A stretch of DNA of 7,727 nt from Rhodospirillaceae bacterium (GCA_002401565.1 NVTL01000015.1:37713-45439); one strand, 5' to 3'; positions 1 to 6,863 are shown, numbered from the stretch's first letter. Notes: generated by a model not told the origin, from the letters alone. Made by a program: numbers and translations.

Positions 1-1193
1 CCGGCTTGGGCCGCAATCGACAAAATACCACGGGCCATTTTAGCCGGAGCTAATTTTGCCACTTGGCGCATTTCTTTTTCGGCGCGTGTATCTTCGCCAA
101 CTTGCAGTAACGCCAAAGCCCGACGACCACCTTTATGGTTTTGCAAAGCGCGAACGTCTTTGCCATCCATGGCCGGCATGGCCCAATCATAAGCGACTTC
201 GCGGCCTAAAATCTTGCTCGCCAATTGACCATAAAACGTGCGGGGGTGAACGGCGGCTTGTTCTAGCAATGGCGTCACTTTTTCCGGTTTACGGATGATC
301 AAATAAGCCCGCGCCGCCCAAAACGAACTGGCAGCACTGGACCATGACGAATCGTCATATTGTGCCGATTTTTCAAAATGCACGCCAGCTTTATCGATGT
401 TGCCCAAACGCCAATGCGCCATGGCAGCGGTCCAATGCGCGCTGGATAAAAACTTGCCGGAACGTTTGGCGGATTTTTCCGCCCATTCGACAGCCCATTC
501 ATCACGCCCCGCCATGAAATAGCCCTTGGCTAAGCGTGCCCGTGCCCAATCCATATTATAATTGTCGAACAATTTGTTGGCTTCGGACGTGGCCAACAGG
601 CGTTTAACAGCCAACGTATGGCCTTTGCGCAGATGGGTTTTGATGGTGATTTTCATGCGGGCAACGCGACGGCGTTGGCTGCGCGTCAGCTTTTTGCGTT
701 TTGGTTTTTCCAAAACTTTGTCTTTGGTCTTGTTCGGGGCGGAATATAAAGCCCGGCCATATTTAGGCTTGCTGGGATATTTCCAATTCGCCGGACGGCG
801 GCGCAAGGCCAATTTGTACAGCTGCGGCGCATAATGGTGGTCGTTATATTCGCCCAACCACGTTTTTAATTCTTTGTATTTTGAACGATATTTTGTGGGA
901 TGCAAAAACCGCTGCGCCATCACGTGGCCCATCAACAAACGATCCTCCAATTTTTTGATCAGTTTATCGGCTTTGCGCCAGTCGCCATTTTTTTGCACGG
1001 CGAAAATTTTGCGATAAAGGTTTGTATCGCTGGCGGACAAGACCGTTGGCAATTGGGCTTTGCCCACTTGCATCACGGGAACCGAAGCAATTTCCACGGC
1101 ATCGACACGATCAGCGGCCTTGGCTGAATTTGCGAAAAGCCCCAAAAGGACAAGCATGAAAACGAAGGGATACAGGGAAGATTTAAAACGCAT
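1..1193 (-). CDS. slt: Soluble lytic murein transglycosylase (Slt-like), N-terminal part, cut by left edge
   Basis: Open from an ATG at 1191-1193 to the left edge: 397 complete codons with no stop, so the 3' end is missing. Residues 1-26 look like a Sec signal peptide: a basic start (MRFK), a hydrophobic core, and a likely cleavage after Ser-Ala-Lys-Ala. The rest is alpha-helical and repeat-like, as in the ring-shaped N-terminal domain of Slt70. Family-like stretches include GHVMAQRFLHP (89-99), a TPR-like region at about 215-300, and HPRTFYGQLA (316-325), the conserved FYGxLA segment that precedes the catalytic domain. The catalytic Glu motif should lie beyond the edge. Enzymes of this family cleave the MurNAc-GlcNAc bond of peptidoglycan in the periplasm, forming 1,6-anhydro ends. 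A strongly basic stretch at residues 155-181 is unusual. AAAGAGAA about seven bases before the ATG is a weak ribosome site. The assignment rests on recognised family sequence, not on visible catalytic residues. Confidence 0.85.
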   Translation of the reverse strand, partial: MRFKSSLYPFVFMLVLLGLFANSAKAADRVDAVEIASVPVMQVGKAQLPTVLSASDTNLYRKIFAVQKNGDWRKADKLIKKLEDRLLMGHVMAQRFLHPTKYRSKYKELKTWLGEYNDHHYAPQLYKLALRRRPANWKYPSKPKYGRALYSAPNKTKDKVLEKPKRKKLTRSQRRRVARMKITIKTHLRKGHTLAVKRLLATSEANKLFDNYNMDWARARLAKGYFMAGRDEWAVEWAEKSAKRSGKFLSSAHWTAAMAHWRLGNIDKAGVHFEKSAQYDDSSWSSAASSFWAARAYLIIRKPEKVTPLLEQAAVHPRTFYGQLASKILGREVAYDWAMPAMDGKDVRALQNHKGGRRALALLQVGEDTRAEKEMRQVAKLAPAKMARGILSIAAQA

Positions 1194-1272
1194 ACAGGTT
1201 CTCTTTTTCAATTACGTTACGCTATAACAACGTCCTGATGCGTAAAATAATCCCACAAAATTGTTGATAAAT

Positions 1273-1301
1273 CTTATACGTCAGTCGGCAAAAGGAAGCA
1301 A
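1273..1301 (-). promoter_or_regulatory. Putative sigma-70 promoter of the transglycosylase gene
   Basis: On the minus strand TTGCTT (1301-1296) and TATAAG (1278-1273) are separated by exactly 17 bases. The -10 matches the consensus at five of six positions, the -35 at three. Transcription would start near 1266, leaving a leader of about 70 bases. The leader contains a small inverted repeat (ACGTT at 1214-1218 with AACGT at 1229-1233). The 117-base gap after the upstream glycosylase gene fits a separate promoter, though readthrough is also possible. Confidence 0.45.
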
Positions 1302-1310
1302 ACTGTACGT

Positions 1311-2153
1311 TTAGGCTTTAAATTCAGCTATTTTGGCCTGAATTGCCAACAAGTTAGCCCAAGCCTGACGTTTCATCGCCGGGGATTTAATTAAAAAATC
1401 TGGGTGATATAGGCCGCATGCGGTGATCGGATGCGACATTTTGGGCGTTTCATAGGTAAACCAACGCCCCACCAGTTTCGAAATATTGCCTTGTTGCGCC
1501 AACAAAGAATGCGTCGCCGGGCCGCCCAAAGTGATCAAAATTTGCGGATCAACGATTTCGATCATGCGTTCGACAAACGGCAAACACACGGCGATTTCGC
1601 CCGCATACGCACTGCGTTTTCCGGGCGGACGCCAAAACACCGTGTTGGCGACAAAAACATCCGCACGATCCAAACCAATGGACGCCAGCATTTTATTTAA
1701 CAATATACCGCCGTCGCCCACAAAAGGCACGCCTTGGCGGTCTTCGTCAGATCCGGGCAAATCGCCGATCACCATCACCTTGGCATCGGCAGGGCCATCA
1801 CTGAACACCAAATTCATGGCGGTTTTTTGCAAAGATGCACAGCCGTCAAAACTTGCGAGGCTGGTGCGCAAATCATCAATAGTTTTGGCAGCTCCCGCCA
1901 ATTGGACGGCTTTTTTAATGGAGTCTTCGGACACGCCTTCGTCGGCGGCCTGAACCGATACAGGACCGGATTTTGGCATCGCCGCACGGTCAACTTCCGC
2001 CGCTTTCAGCATCTTTTCCGCCTGAGCCGCGCGTTTCGCCGCCGCTTCGCCCGCCAAGGCATAACGATCCAAAGGCTCTTCGCCCATGGCTTCGTCAACG
2101 CCGGCGGCGATGTACCAAGACAGAATCTGTTGGGGATGCTCTAAAATTTCCAT
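1311..2153 (-). CDS. Uracil-DNA glycosylase, family 4-like, with reduced iron-sulfur cysteine set
   Basis: Predicted to remove uracil from DNA in the first step of base excision repair. With the start used here it is 280 residues; an in-frame ATG at 2168 would add five (MVTCA). I chose 2153 because the recognisable family N-terminus (HPQQILSWYIAAGVDEA) follows it directly and more room is left for the divergent promoter; neither ATG has a clear ribosome site. Numbered from 2168: a variable Ala/Lys-rich linker at about 40-100; motif A as GDLPG (134-138) then GVPFVG (147-152); ANTVFWRPPGKR (174-185); LGGP (214-217); HP at 255-256 as motif C. Classical family-4 enzymes hold a [4Fe-4S] cluster with four Cys. 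Here Cys110 and Cys195 remain, while the partner of the first is Leu113 and the RPPG-motif position is Trp179. As I recall, alphaproteobacterial relatives often share this pattern. Family confidence is high; catalytic competence is less certain because motif A has Asp where Glu is usual. Confidence 0.88.
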   Translation of the reverse strand: MEILEHPQQILSWYIAAGVDEAMGEEPLDRYALAGEAAAKRAAQAEKMLKAAEVDRAAMPKSGPVSVQAADEGVSEDSIKKAVQLAGAAKTIDDLRTSLASFDGCASLQKTAMNLVFSDGPADAKVMVIGDLPGSDEDRQGVPFVGDGGILLNKMLASIGLDRADVFVANTVFWRPPGKRSAYAGEIAVCLPFVERMIEIVDPQILITLGGPATHSLLAQQGNISKLVGRWFTYETPKMSHPITACGLYHPDFLIKSPAMKRQAWANLLAIQAKIAEFKA

Positions 2154-2187
2154 GGCGCAAGTTACCATACAAAGCTACAAATCACAC

Positions 2188-3831
2188 ATGACAAATGATC
2201 ACACCCCTGCGGGACGCGAAACCATGGATTTTGATGTCGTCATCGTTGGCGGTGGTGTGGCCGGGTTGACGTGTGCCATCCGCTTAAAACAAGCCGTGGG
2301 TCAAGTCATCTCGGTCTGTGTTTTAGACAAAGGCAGCGAAGTCGGGGCGCATATATTGTCAGGCGCCGTGATTGACCCCAAAGCCTTAACCGAATTGTTT
2401 TCCGATTGGGCAGAACGCGGCGCCCCGCTGACCACGCCCGTCACCAAAGACACCTTCGCCCTGTTGACCAAAAACAAAGCGTTTAAGCTGCTCACCCCGC
2501 CGCAAATGAAAAACCGGGGCAATTTTGTGGCGTCGTTGGGGGCGCTGACCCGTTGGTTGGGGGAACAGGCGGAAAATTTAGGTGTAGAAATCTTTGCCGG
2601 ATTTCCCGCCAGCGAAATTCTGTATGACGACAAAGGATCGGTCAAAGGCGTTGCCACGGGTGACATGGGCCGCACCGACACAGGCGAGCCCGGACCAAAT
2701 TTCGAACCGGGGGTCGAGCTTTTAGCCCCCTACACCATTTTGGCCGAAGGGTGCCGGGGATCATTATCCGAACAAGTGATGCGCCAGTTTAATCTGCGCG
2801 AAGACGCTTGCCCGCAAACGTACGGTCTGGGCATCAAAGAAGTCTGGGAAATTGCACCTGAAAAACACAAGCCCGGCCTTGTTGTGCACACGGTCGGTTG
2901 GCCGTTGACCACTGACACGTACGGCGGATCGTTTTTGTATCACATGGCCGACAACCTGATTTCGGTGGGCTTTATTACCGGGCTGGATTACGCCAATCCA
3001 TATCTTTCACCGTTTGAAGAACTGCAGCGCTTTAAAACACACCCAAAAATCCGGCCCTTGTTCGAAGGGGCCAAACGGGTCGCTTACGGCGCACGAGCTT
3101 TAAACGAAGGCGGCCTGCAATCTATCCCCAAACTGATTTTTCCGGGTGGGGCTTTGATCGGAGCCGCCGCAGGGTTCATGAATGTTCCGCGTATCAAAGG
3201 TTCACACACCGCCATGAAATCCGCCATCGAATGTGCGGACGCGATTGTTAAGGCCTTAAATCAAGATACGCCCCCGTTGGAACTTGTTGCCTATCCTAAA
3301 AGCCTGAAGGCATCTTGGGCATGGATTGAGCTGTCAAAGGCCCGCAACATTCGCCCGGCGTTTCGTTTGGGGTTATGGGCGGGCATCGCTTATGGGGCGT
3401 TTGACACTTATATACTGCGCGGGCGGGCCCCGTGGACGTTTAAACATTTCGCCGACCACCTGCACAGCGAACGCGCGGCCAAGGCTCAGCATATAAAATA
3501 TCCTAAGCCCGATGGTGTTTTGACCTTTGATCGATTGAGTTCTGTGCATTTGGCAAACATCGGCTCAAACGAAGCCCAGCCCTGTCATTTAAAGCTGAAA
3601 GATTCCGCGGCCCCCATCACGACAAATTTAATATTGTATGACGGACCGGAAACCCGGTACTGCCCGGCGGGTGTTTTTGAGTTTTTAAACGACGAGAAGG
3701 GCACCAAACGCCTGCACATGAATGCCGCCAACTGCATCCATTGCAAGACCTGTGACATCAAAGATCCGGGGCAAAACATCATCTGGTCCCCCCCCGAAGG
3801 CGGCAGTGGGCCAAATTATCAAAATATGTGA
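2188..3831 (+). CDS. Electron transfer flavoprotein-ubiquinone oxidoreductase (ETF-QO)
   Basis: Passes electrons from reduced electron transfer flavoprotein, loaded by acyl-CoA and amino-acid dehydrogenases, to ubiquinone at the inner membrane. The 547-residue product has the usual bacterial length. It begins with a dinucleotide-binding fold, VVIVGGGVAG (17-26, GxGxxG-type), followed by GAHILSGAVIDP, typical of the family's FAD site. Further family segments are AEGCRGSLSEQ, GWPLTTDTYGGSFLYH and GFMNVPRIKGSHTAMKS. The C-terminal ferredoxin-like domain supplies all four [4Fe-4S] ligands, Cys492, Cys516, Cys519 and Cys522, in NCIHCKTCDIKDPGQNI, and the protein ends GPNYQNM. The frame is open upstream to 2086, but that part is antisense to the glycosylase gene and unlike the family. 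ATG 2188 gives a leader ending RETMDFDVV, like relatives; ATG 2224 is an alternative. No strong ribosome site precedes either. The etfA and etfB partners are not in this window. First gene of a likely cluster with the TPR gene and ispE. Confidence 0.96.
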   Translation: MTNDHTPAGRETMDFDVVIVGGGVAGLTCAIRLKQAVGQVISVCVLDKGSEVGAHILSGAVIDPKALTELFSDWAERGAPLTTPVTKDTFALLTKNKAFKLLTPPQMKNRGNFVASLGALTRWLGEQAENLGVEIFAGFPASEILYDDKGSVKGVATGDMGRTDTGEPGPNFEPGVELLAPYTILAEGCRGSLSEQVMRQFNLREDACPQTYGLGIKEVWEIAPEKHKPGLVVHTVGWPLTTDTYGGSFLYHMADNLISVGFITGLDYANPYLSPFEELQRFKTHPKIRPLFEGAKRVAYGARALNEGGLQSIPKLIFPGGALIGAAAGFMNVPRIKGSHTAMKSAIECADAIVKALNQDTPPLELVAYPKSLKASWAWIELSKARNIRPAFRLGLWAGIAYGAFDTYILRGRAPWTFKHFADHLHSERAAKAQHIKYPKPDGVLTFDRLSSVHLANIGSNEAQPCHLKLKDSAAPITTNLILYDGPETRYCPAGVFEFLNDEKGTKRLHMNAANCIHCKTCDIKDPGQNIIWSPPEGGSGPNYQNM

Positions 3832-3867
3832 ATTGTCTGAGACGGTTTGTGCGGTTACACTCAGTCC

Positions 3868-5640
3868 ATGAAAAATAATGCAAAAGTTCTGATCACCGTC
3901 GTCGCCCTTGGCTCCTTGGCTCTTGTTTACAATACGATGAACTCAAGTCCTCCCGCACCTGAACCTCAGGTGGCCGTTGAGACGCCGGGGGCTGAGGCAC
4001 CTGAACCTGTCGTCAAGAAGATCGTCAAGGCCGATCCCGAAGATGCCGGGGCCGCGGGCAACTATTTGGCCGGACGACATGCCAAGTCCCTTGGTCAATT
4101 GGATCGGGCTTTGGATTTTTATCAACAGGCCAGCCAAGACCAAGACATCGCCACGGCCGATCTGTATGCGCAGCTGTATATCCTTGGCCTGACGCAGGGA
4201 AAGTTGGACGAGGCCGTCGCAGCCTTAAACAAAGCCGAAAAACTGGGCGGCACAGCCCCACTGTCCAAAATGGCCCGTGCGGTCACCGCTTTAAAAGCCA
4301 CACGATACGATGACGTGATCAGCCTTTTGTCGACGAAAAACAGCGGCATTTCCGCCCTGTTGGCACCAACCATAATGGCCTGGGCTTATGTGGGCAAAGG
4401 CGATACAACCAAAGCCTTAGCCACCCTAACCGATATGAAAGGTGGCGATAAGATTGAACCGTTGCGTTTGTTGCACACCGCCCTGATTTTAGAAGTCGAG
4501 GGCGAGCTTGAAAAAGCAGGCGAAGCCTATAAAGCCATGCGCAAACACACGGGCCTTTCCGTGCGCACCACCCAATTGATGGGCGAAAACCTGGAACGGC
4601 GGGGGTTATCTAAACAAGCCGAAGACCTTTATCAAAATACATCAAAAACGGTTGAAGCCGATATCATTGCCGCCCAAGCCAAAATTCGCATGGACAGCAA
4701 AGCGCGCCCGTTGCTGGATGTTAACACACCGCAAAAAGGCGTCGCAGAGGCTCTTTACGATTTTTCAAAAAGCTGGCTGAGCCAAGGCAGTTGGGATGGA
4801 GCTTTGGCCATGTCAAACATGGCCTTGTACCTGCGTCCTGATTTTGCGACCGCCGCCATCGTCAGTGCCGCCGCCATGGAAAAAAGCAGTCGCATCACCG
4901 AAGCCAACGCAATTTACGAAAAAATTCCAAATACATCCCCGCTGTATTGGTTTGCCCGTCAGCATCTGGCCAACAATTATGACCAATTGGAAAAAACCGA
5001 AAAAGCCATCGAAATCTTAAAAGCCTTGGCCCAAGCCTATCCCAGCCGCGAACGCCCGCTGATCGAATTGGGTGATGTTTTTCGCCGTCACGAACGCTTT
5101 GACGAAGCCATCGTCGTTTACAGCGAAGCTTTGGATCGCATTGGCACCGTAGGCCCAAAAAATTGGGACGTGTTGTACATGCGCGGTGTTGCCTATGAAC
5201 AAACCAAACAATGGCCCAAGGCCGAACTTGATTTTTTAAAGGCCTTGAGCCTGAACCCCGACGAGCCCCGCGTTTTGAACTATCTGGGCTATTCATGGAT
5301 CGATCAGGGCCTGCACCTTAAAAAAGCCCTCAAAATGATCCGCAAGGCCGTTCAACTGAGGCCGCGAGACGGCTATATCGTTGATAGCCTTGGCTGGGGA
5401 CTGTTTCGCGTGGGCGATTATAAAGCCGCCGTGAAAAGCATGGAACGCGCCACCACGTTACGCCCCGACGATGCTTTGATCAATGACCACTTCGGCGACG
5501 CATTGTGGCGGGTTGGGCGCCTGCGCGAAGCTCGCTTTCAATGGCAGCGGGCGTTGGATATGGACCCAGAACCGAAACTGATTGAAGCCTTGCACGATAA
5601 GATCCAAAACGGTCTTGCGGCCCCAGATCCCACGCAATGA
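3868..5640 (+). CDS. Membrane-anchored tetratricopeptide-repeat protein
   Basis: A 590-residue protein with a short basic N-terminus (MKNNAK), one hydrophobic segment at about 7-21, a Pro/Glu-rich linker at about 28-48, and then TPR-type helical repeats to the end. Because it lacks cysteine after the ATG it is not a lipoprotein; a signal-anchor or cleaved signal with a periplasmic TPR domain is the simplest reading. The clearest repeats are at about 66-125, 365-425, 435-465, 470-500 and 505-565. The last ones (GYIVDSLGWGLFRVGDY at 503-519 and INDHFGDALWRVGRLREARF at 538-557) are highly conserved in a family often found beside ispE. A TTG at 3847 would add seven residues; the ATG at 3868 puts the basic residues properly before the hydrophobic core. 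It starts 36 bases after ETF-QO, and its TGA overlaps the ispE ATG. TPRs are protein-binding scaffolds; the partner is unknown, and a role in envelope biogenesis is only inferred from context. Confidence 0.9.
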   Translation: MKNNAKVLITVVALGSLALVYNTMNSSPPAPEPQVAVETPGAEAPEPVVKKIVKADPEDAGAAGNYLAGRHAKSLGQLDRALDFYQQASQDQDIATADLYAQLYILGLTQGKLDEAVAALNKAEKLGGTAPLSKMARAVTALKATRYDDVISLLSTKNSGISALLAPTIMAWAYVGKGDTTKALATLTDMKGGDKIEPLRLLHTALILEVEGELEKAGEAYKAMRKHTGLSVRTTQLMGENLERRGLSKQAEDLYQNTSKTVEADIIAAQAKIRMDSKARPLLDVNTPQKGVAEALYDFSKSWLSQGSWDGALAMSNMALYLRPDFATAAIVSAAAMEKSSRITEANAIYEKIPNTSPLYWFARQHLANNYDQLEKTEKAIEILKALAQAYPSRERPLIELGDVFRRHERFDEAIVVYSEALDRIGTVGPKNWDVLYMRGVAYEQTKQWPKAELDFLKALSLNPDEPRVLNYLGYSWIDQGLHLKKALKMIRKAVQLRPRDGYIVDSLGWGLFRVGDYKAAVKSMERATTLRPDDALINDHFGDALWRVGRLREARFQWQRALDMDPEPKLIEALHDKIQNGLAAPDPTQ

Positions 5641-6620
5641 TCATTACCGAACGGGCTCCGGCAAAGCTGAACCTGTATCTTCATGTCACCGGAAAACGCG
5701 ACGACGGTTATCACACCTTAGATTCCCTGGTGGCGTTTGCCGATATTGGCGATGTCATCACCGTTGAGCCTCACGAAGGCCTCTGCCTATCCTTAACGGG
5801 GCCCTATGCAGCAGACGTGCCTTCTGGGCCGGACAATCTGGTTTTAAAAGCCGCCCGCCTGTTAGCAGAGCGCTCAGGTATCCAAGCCAATGCTCACATT
5901 ACGTTGGAAAAAAACCTGCCCGTGGCGTCCGGCATTGGCGGCGGGTCAGCGGATGCGGCGGCGACCTTGCGTGCCTTGGTCAAACTTTGGAGTCTAAAGC
6001 TGTCCGATGAACAAATTCAACAGGCCGCCAACCTGATCGGCGACGACAGCAATACCCGCCTGACCTTAGAGACTTTGTTTTCGTCGTGGAGCGCTGATCT
6101 TTGTTCGGCCCAATTGGATGATTTGGCCCTGAGTTTAGGGGCCGATGTTCCGGTATGCTTAGAAGGCCGCACCGTATTCATGGGGGGCATCGGCGAACAG
6201 CTGACCTTGGCCCCGCTCCTCCCCAGCCCGGTGTGGATTGTTTTGGTCAATCCTCATGTGGCATTGTCGACGCCTTCCGTCTTTAAAGCGCGCACCGACG
6301 ATTTTTCTAAGGCCCAGCCTTTTTATGAAACCCCCAAAGATGTTCAGGGCTTGGTAAAGCTGTTGGCTCAACGCAAAAATGACCTTGCGGCCCCCGCAAT
6401 TGCCTTGGCGCCAAAGATTCAAGACGTGCTAGACGCCCTGAACATCCAAAACGATTGCCTGTTGGCCCGTATGAGCGGATCGGGCGCAACTTGTTTTGCA
6501 ATCTTCCCCTCGCAAGCCTCGGCCCAGTCCGCACGGGATAATTTGGCGGAAATCCAGCCTTTATGGTGGGTGCAGGCGGCCCAGATCATGGATAGTCCAG
6601 ACGCTAAAAACTGGCTTTAA
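5637..6620 (+). CDS. ispE: 4-diphosphocytidyl-2-C-methyl-D-erythritol kinase, with an internal insertion
   Basis: A GHMP-family kinase that phosphorylates the 2-hydroxyl of CDP-methylerythritol using ATP, a cytoplasmic step of the MEP pathway to isoprenoid precursors. The 327-residue product opens with APAKLNLYLHVTGKRDDGYH (7-26), containing the catalytic-type Lys10 and the substrate-binding DGYH. The ATP-binding glycine loop is PVASGIGGGSADAA (95-108). LGADVPVCLEGR (167-178) carries the catalytic-type Asp170, and RMSGSGATCFAIF (278-290) is the third GHMP motif. Homologues are usually about 280-300 residues. The excess lies between the glycine loop and Asp170, a distance near 66 residues here against roughly 38 in the E. 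coli enzyme as I recall it; residues 110-137 and 143-170 look like diverged copies. The ATG shares four bases (ATGA) with the stop of the TPR gene, which suggests translational coupling. All core motifs are intact, so the enzyme is probably active. Confidence 0.96.
   Translation: MIITERAPAKLNLYLHVTGKRDDGYHTLDSLVAFADIGDVITVEPHEGLCLSLTGPYAADVPSGPDNLVLKAARLLAERSGIQANAHITLEKNLPVASGIGGGSADAAATLRALVKLWSLKLSDEQIQQAANLIGDDSNTRLTLETLFSSWSADLCSAQLDDLALSLGADVPVCLEGRTVFMGGIGEQLTLAPLLPSPVWIVLVNPHVALSTPSVFKARTDDFSKAQPFYETPKDVQGLVKLLAQRKNDLAAPAIALAPKIQDVLDALNIQNDCLLARMSGSGATCFAIFPSQASAQSARDNLAEIQPLWWVQAAQIMDSPDAKNWL
5964..6146 (+). repeat. Possible diverged tandem duplication inside ispE (about 33 codons)
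   Basis: Protein segments 110-137 (bases 5964-6047) and 143-170 (bases 6063-6146) align without gaps at an offset of 33 residues. Shared positions include Thr-Leu at the start, a Leu three residues later, Trp-Ser (118-119 and 151-152), then Leu, Gln, Ala, Gly and Asp, about 10 of 28. The DNA copies agree at only about 40% of positions by my count, so a duplication would be old and the match could partly be chance. The second copy runs into the normal catalytic LGADVPV motif, while the first ends in LIGDD without it. Confidence 0.35.
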
Positions 6621-6662
6621 AACTAATAATTTAAGGAAAATGCAAAAAACCTGTATTCGGGC

Positions 6663-6691
6663 TTGCGATATAAAACGTTTGCCCCTATTTT
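6663..6691 (+). promoter_or_regulatory. Putative sigma-70 promoter of tRNA-Gln
   Basis: TTGCGA (6663-6668) and TATTTT (6686-6691) are spaced by 17 bases, and the mature tRNA begins 12 bases after the -10, a normal distance for a tRNA promoter with a short leader. An imperfect dyad (GGGC at 6659-6662 with GCCC at 6681-6684, plus an inner three pairs) overlaps the -35 and spacer. Followed by TATTTT, that dyad could instead be a weak terminator for ispE. Alternatively the tRNA may be co-transcribed with ispE, 82 bases upstream. Confidence 0.4.
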
Positions 6692-6702
6692 CCCTCCACA
6701 AA

Positions 6703-6777
6703 TGGGGCGTGGCCAAGCGGTAAGGCAGCGGCTTTTGATGCCGAAGAGCGTAGGTTCGAATCCTACCGCCCCAACCA
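6703..6777 (+). tRNA. tRNA-Gln (anticodon UUG)
   Basis: A full cloverleaf can be folded. The acceptor stem TGGGGCG (6703-6709) pairs with CGCCCCA (6767-6773), including the U1-A72 pair typical of tRNA-Gln. The D arm is GCC/GGC (6712-6714 with 6724-6726) around AAGCGGTAA. The anticodon loop is TTTTGAT (6733-6739), giving anticodon TTG at 6735-6737, which reads CAA and probably CAG. The T arm is GTAGG/CCTAC around TTCGAAT. The variable loop has five bases. CCA is encoded at 6775-6777. Two small oddities: the first anticodon-stem pair is a G-A mismatch (6728 with 6744), and the discriminator base is A (6774) where E. coli tRNA-Gln has G. Neither disrupts the fold. Confidence 0.96.
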
Positions 6778-6829
6778 ATCTCTCAAAAAAAACCGTTATC
6801 AGTTGTTGTTGTCAGATGTCAGATACATC

Positions 6830-6863
6830 TTAGTTTGTCCCATTCACAACTTAAACTGTCCCA
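6830..6863. repeat. Pair of direct 13-mer repeats, TTAnnnTGTCCCA
   Basis: TTAGTTTGTCCCA (6830-6842) and TTAAACTGTCCCA (6851-6863) agree at 10 of 13 positions and start 21 bases apart, about two helical turns. Repeated short motifs near an end are seen in some insertion sequences, and paired sites at this spacing also suit protein binding. No transposase gene is present, so the nature is unknown. Confidence 0.35.

Noticed and set aside
56..1127. Several plus-strand open frames in the first 1.1 kb
   Set aside because: All are antisense to the continuous transglycosylase frame, which has a signal peptide and family motifs.
1431..2144. Long plus-strand open frames opposite the glycosylase gene
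   Set aside because: They lie wholly antisense to a clearly conserved gene and show no domain or ribosome site. They are by-products of its codon usage.
2086..2187. Upstream extension of the ETF-QO frame to an ATG at 2086
   Set aside because: This stretch is antisense to the start of the glycosylase gene and does not resemble the ETF-QO N-terminus. The family begins just before the GGGVAG motif.
4895..5296. 133-codon minus-strand frame opposite the TPR gene
   Set aside because: It is antisense to well-conserved TPR coding sequence, its product is Arg/Trp-rich and featureless, and no start signal is visible.
6640..6723. Small 27-codon frame starting ATG at 6640 after an AAGGAAA ribosome-like site
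   Set aside because: It runs through the tRNA promoter and ends inside the tRNA-Gln gene, and has no recognisable protein features. The ribosome-like site is probably chance in A-rich sequence.
6785..6792. A8 run as a minus-strand T-tract terminator for the propeller gene
   Set aside because: No GC-rich hairpin precedes the T tract on the minus strand, so it lacks the structure of an intrinsic terminator.
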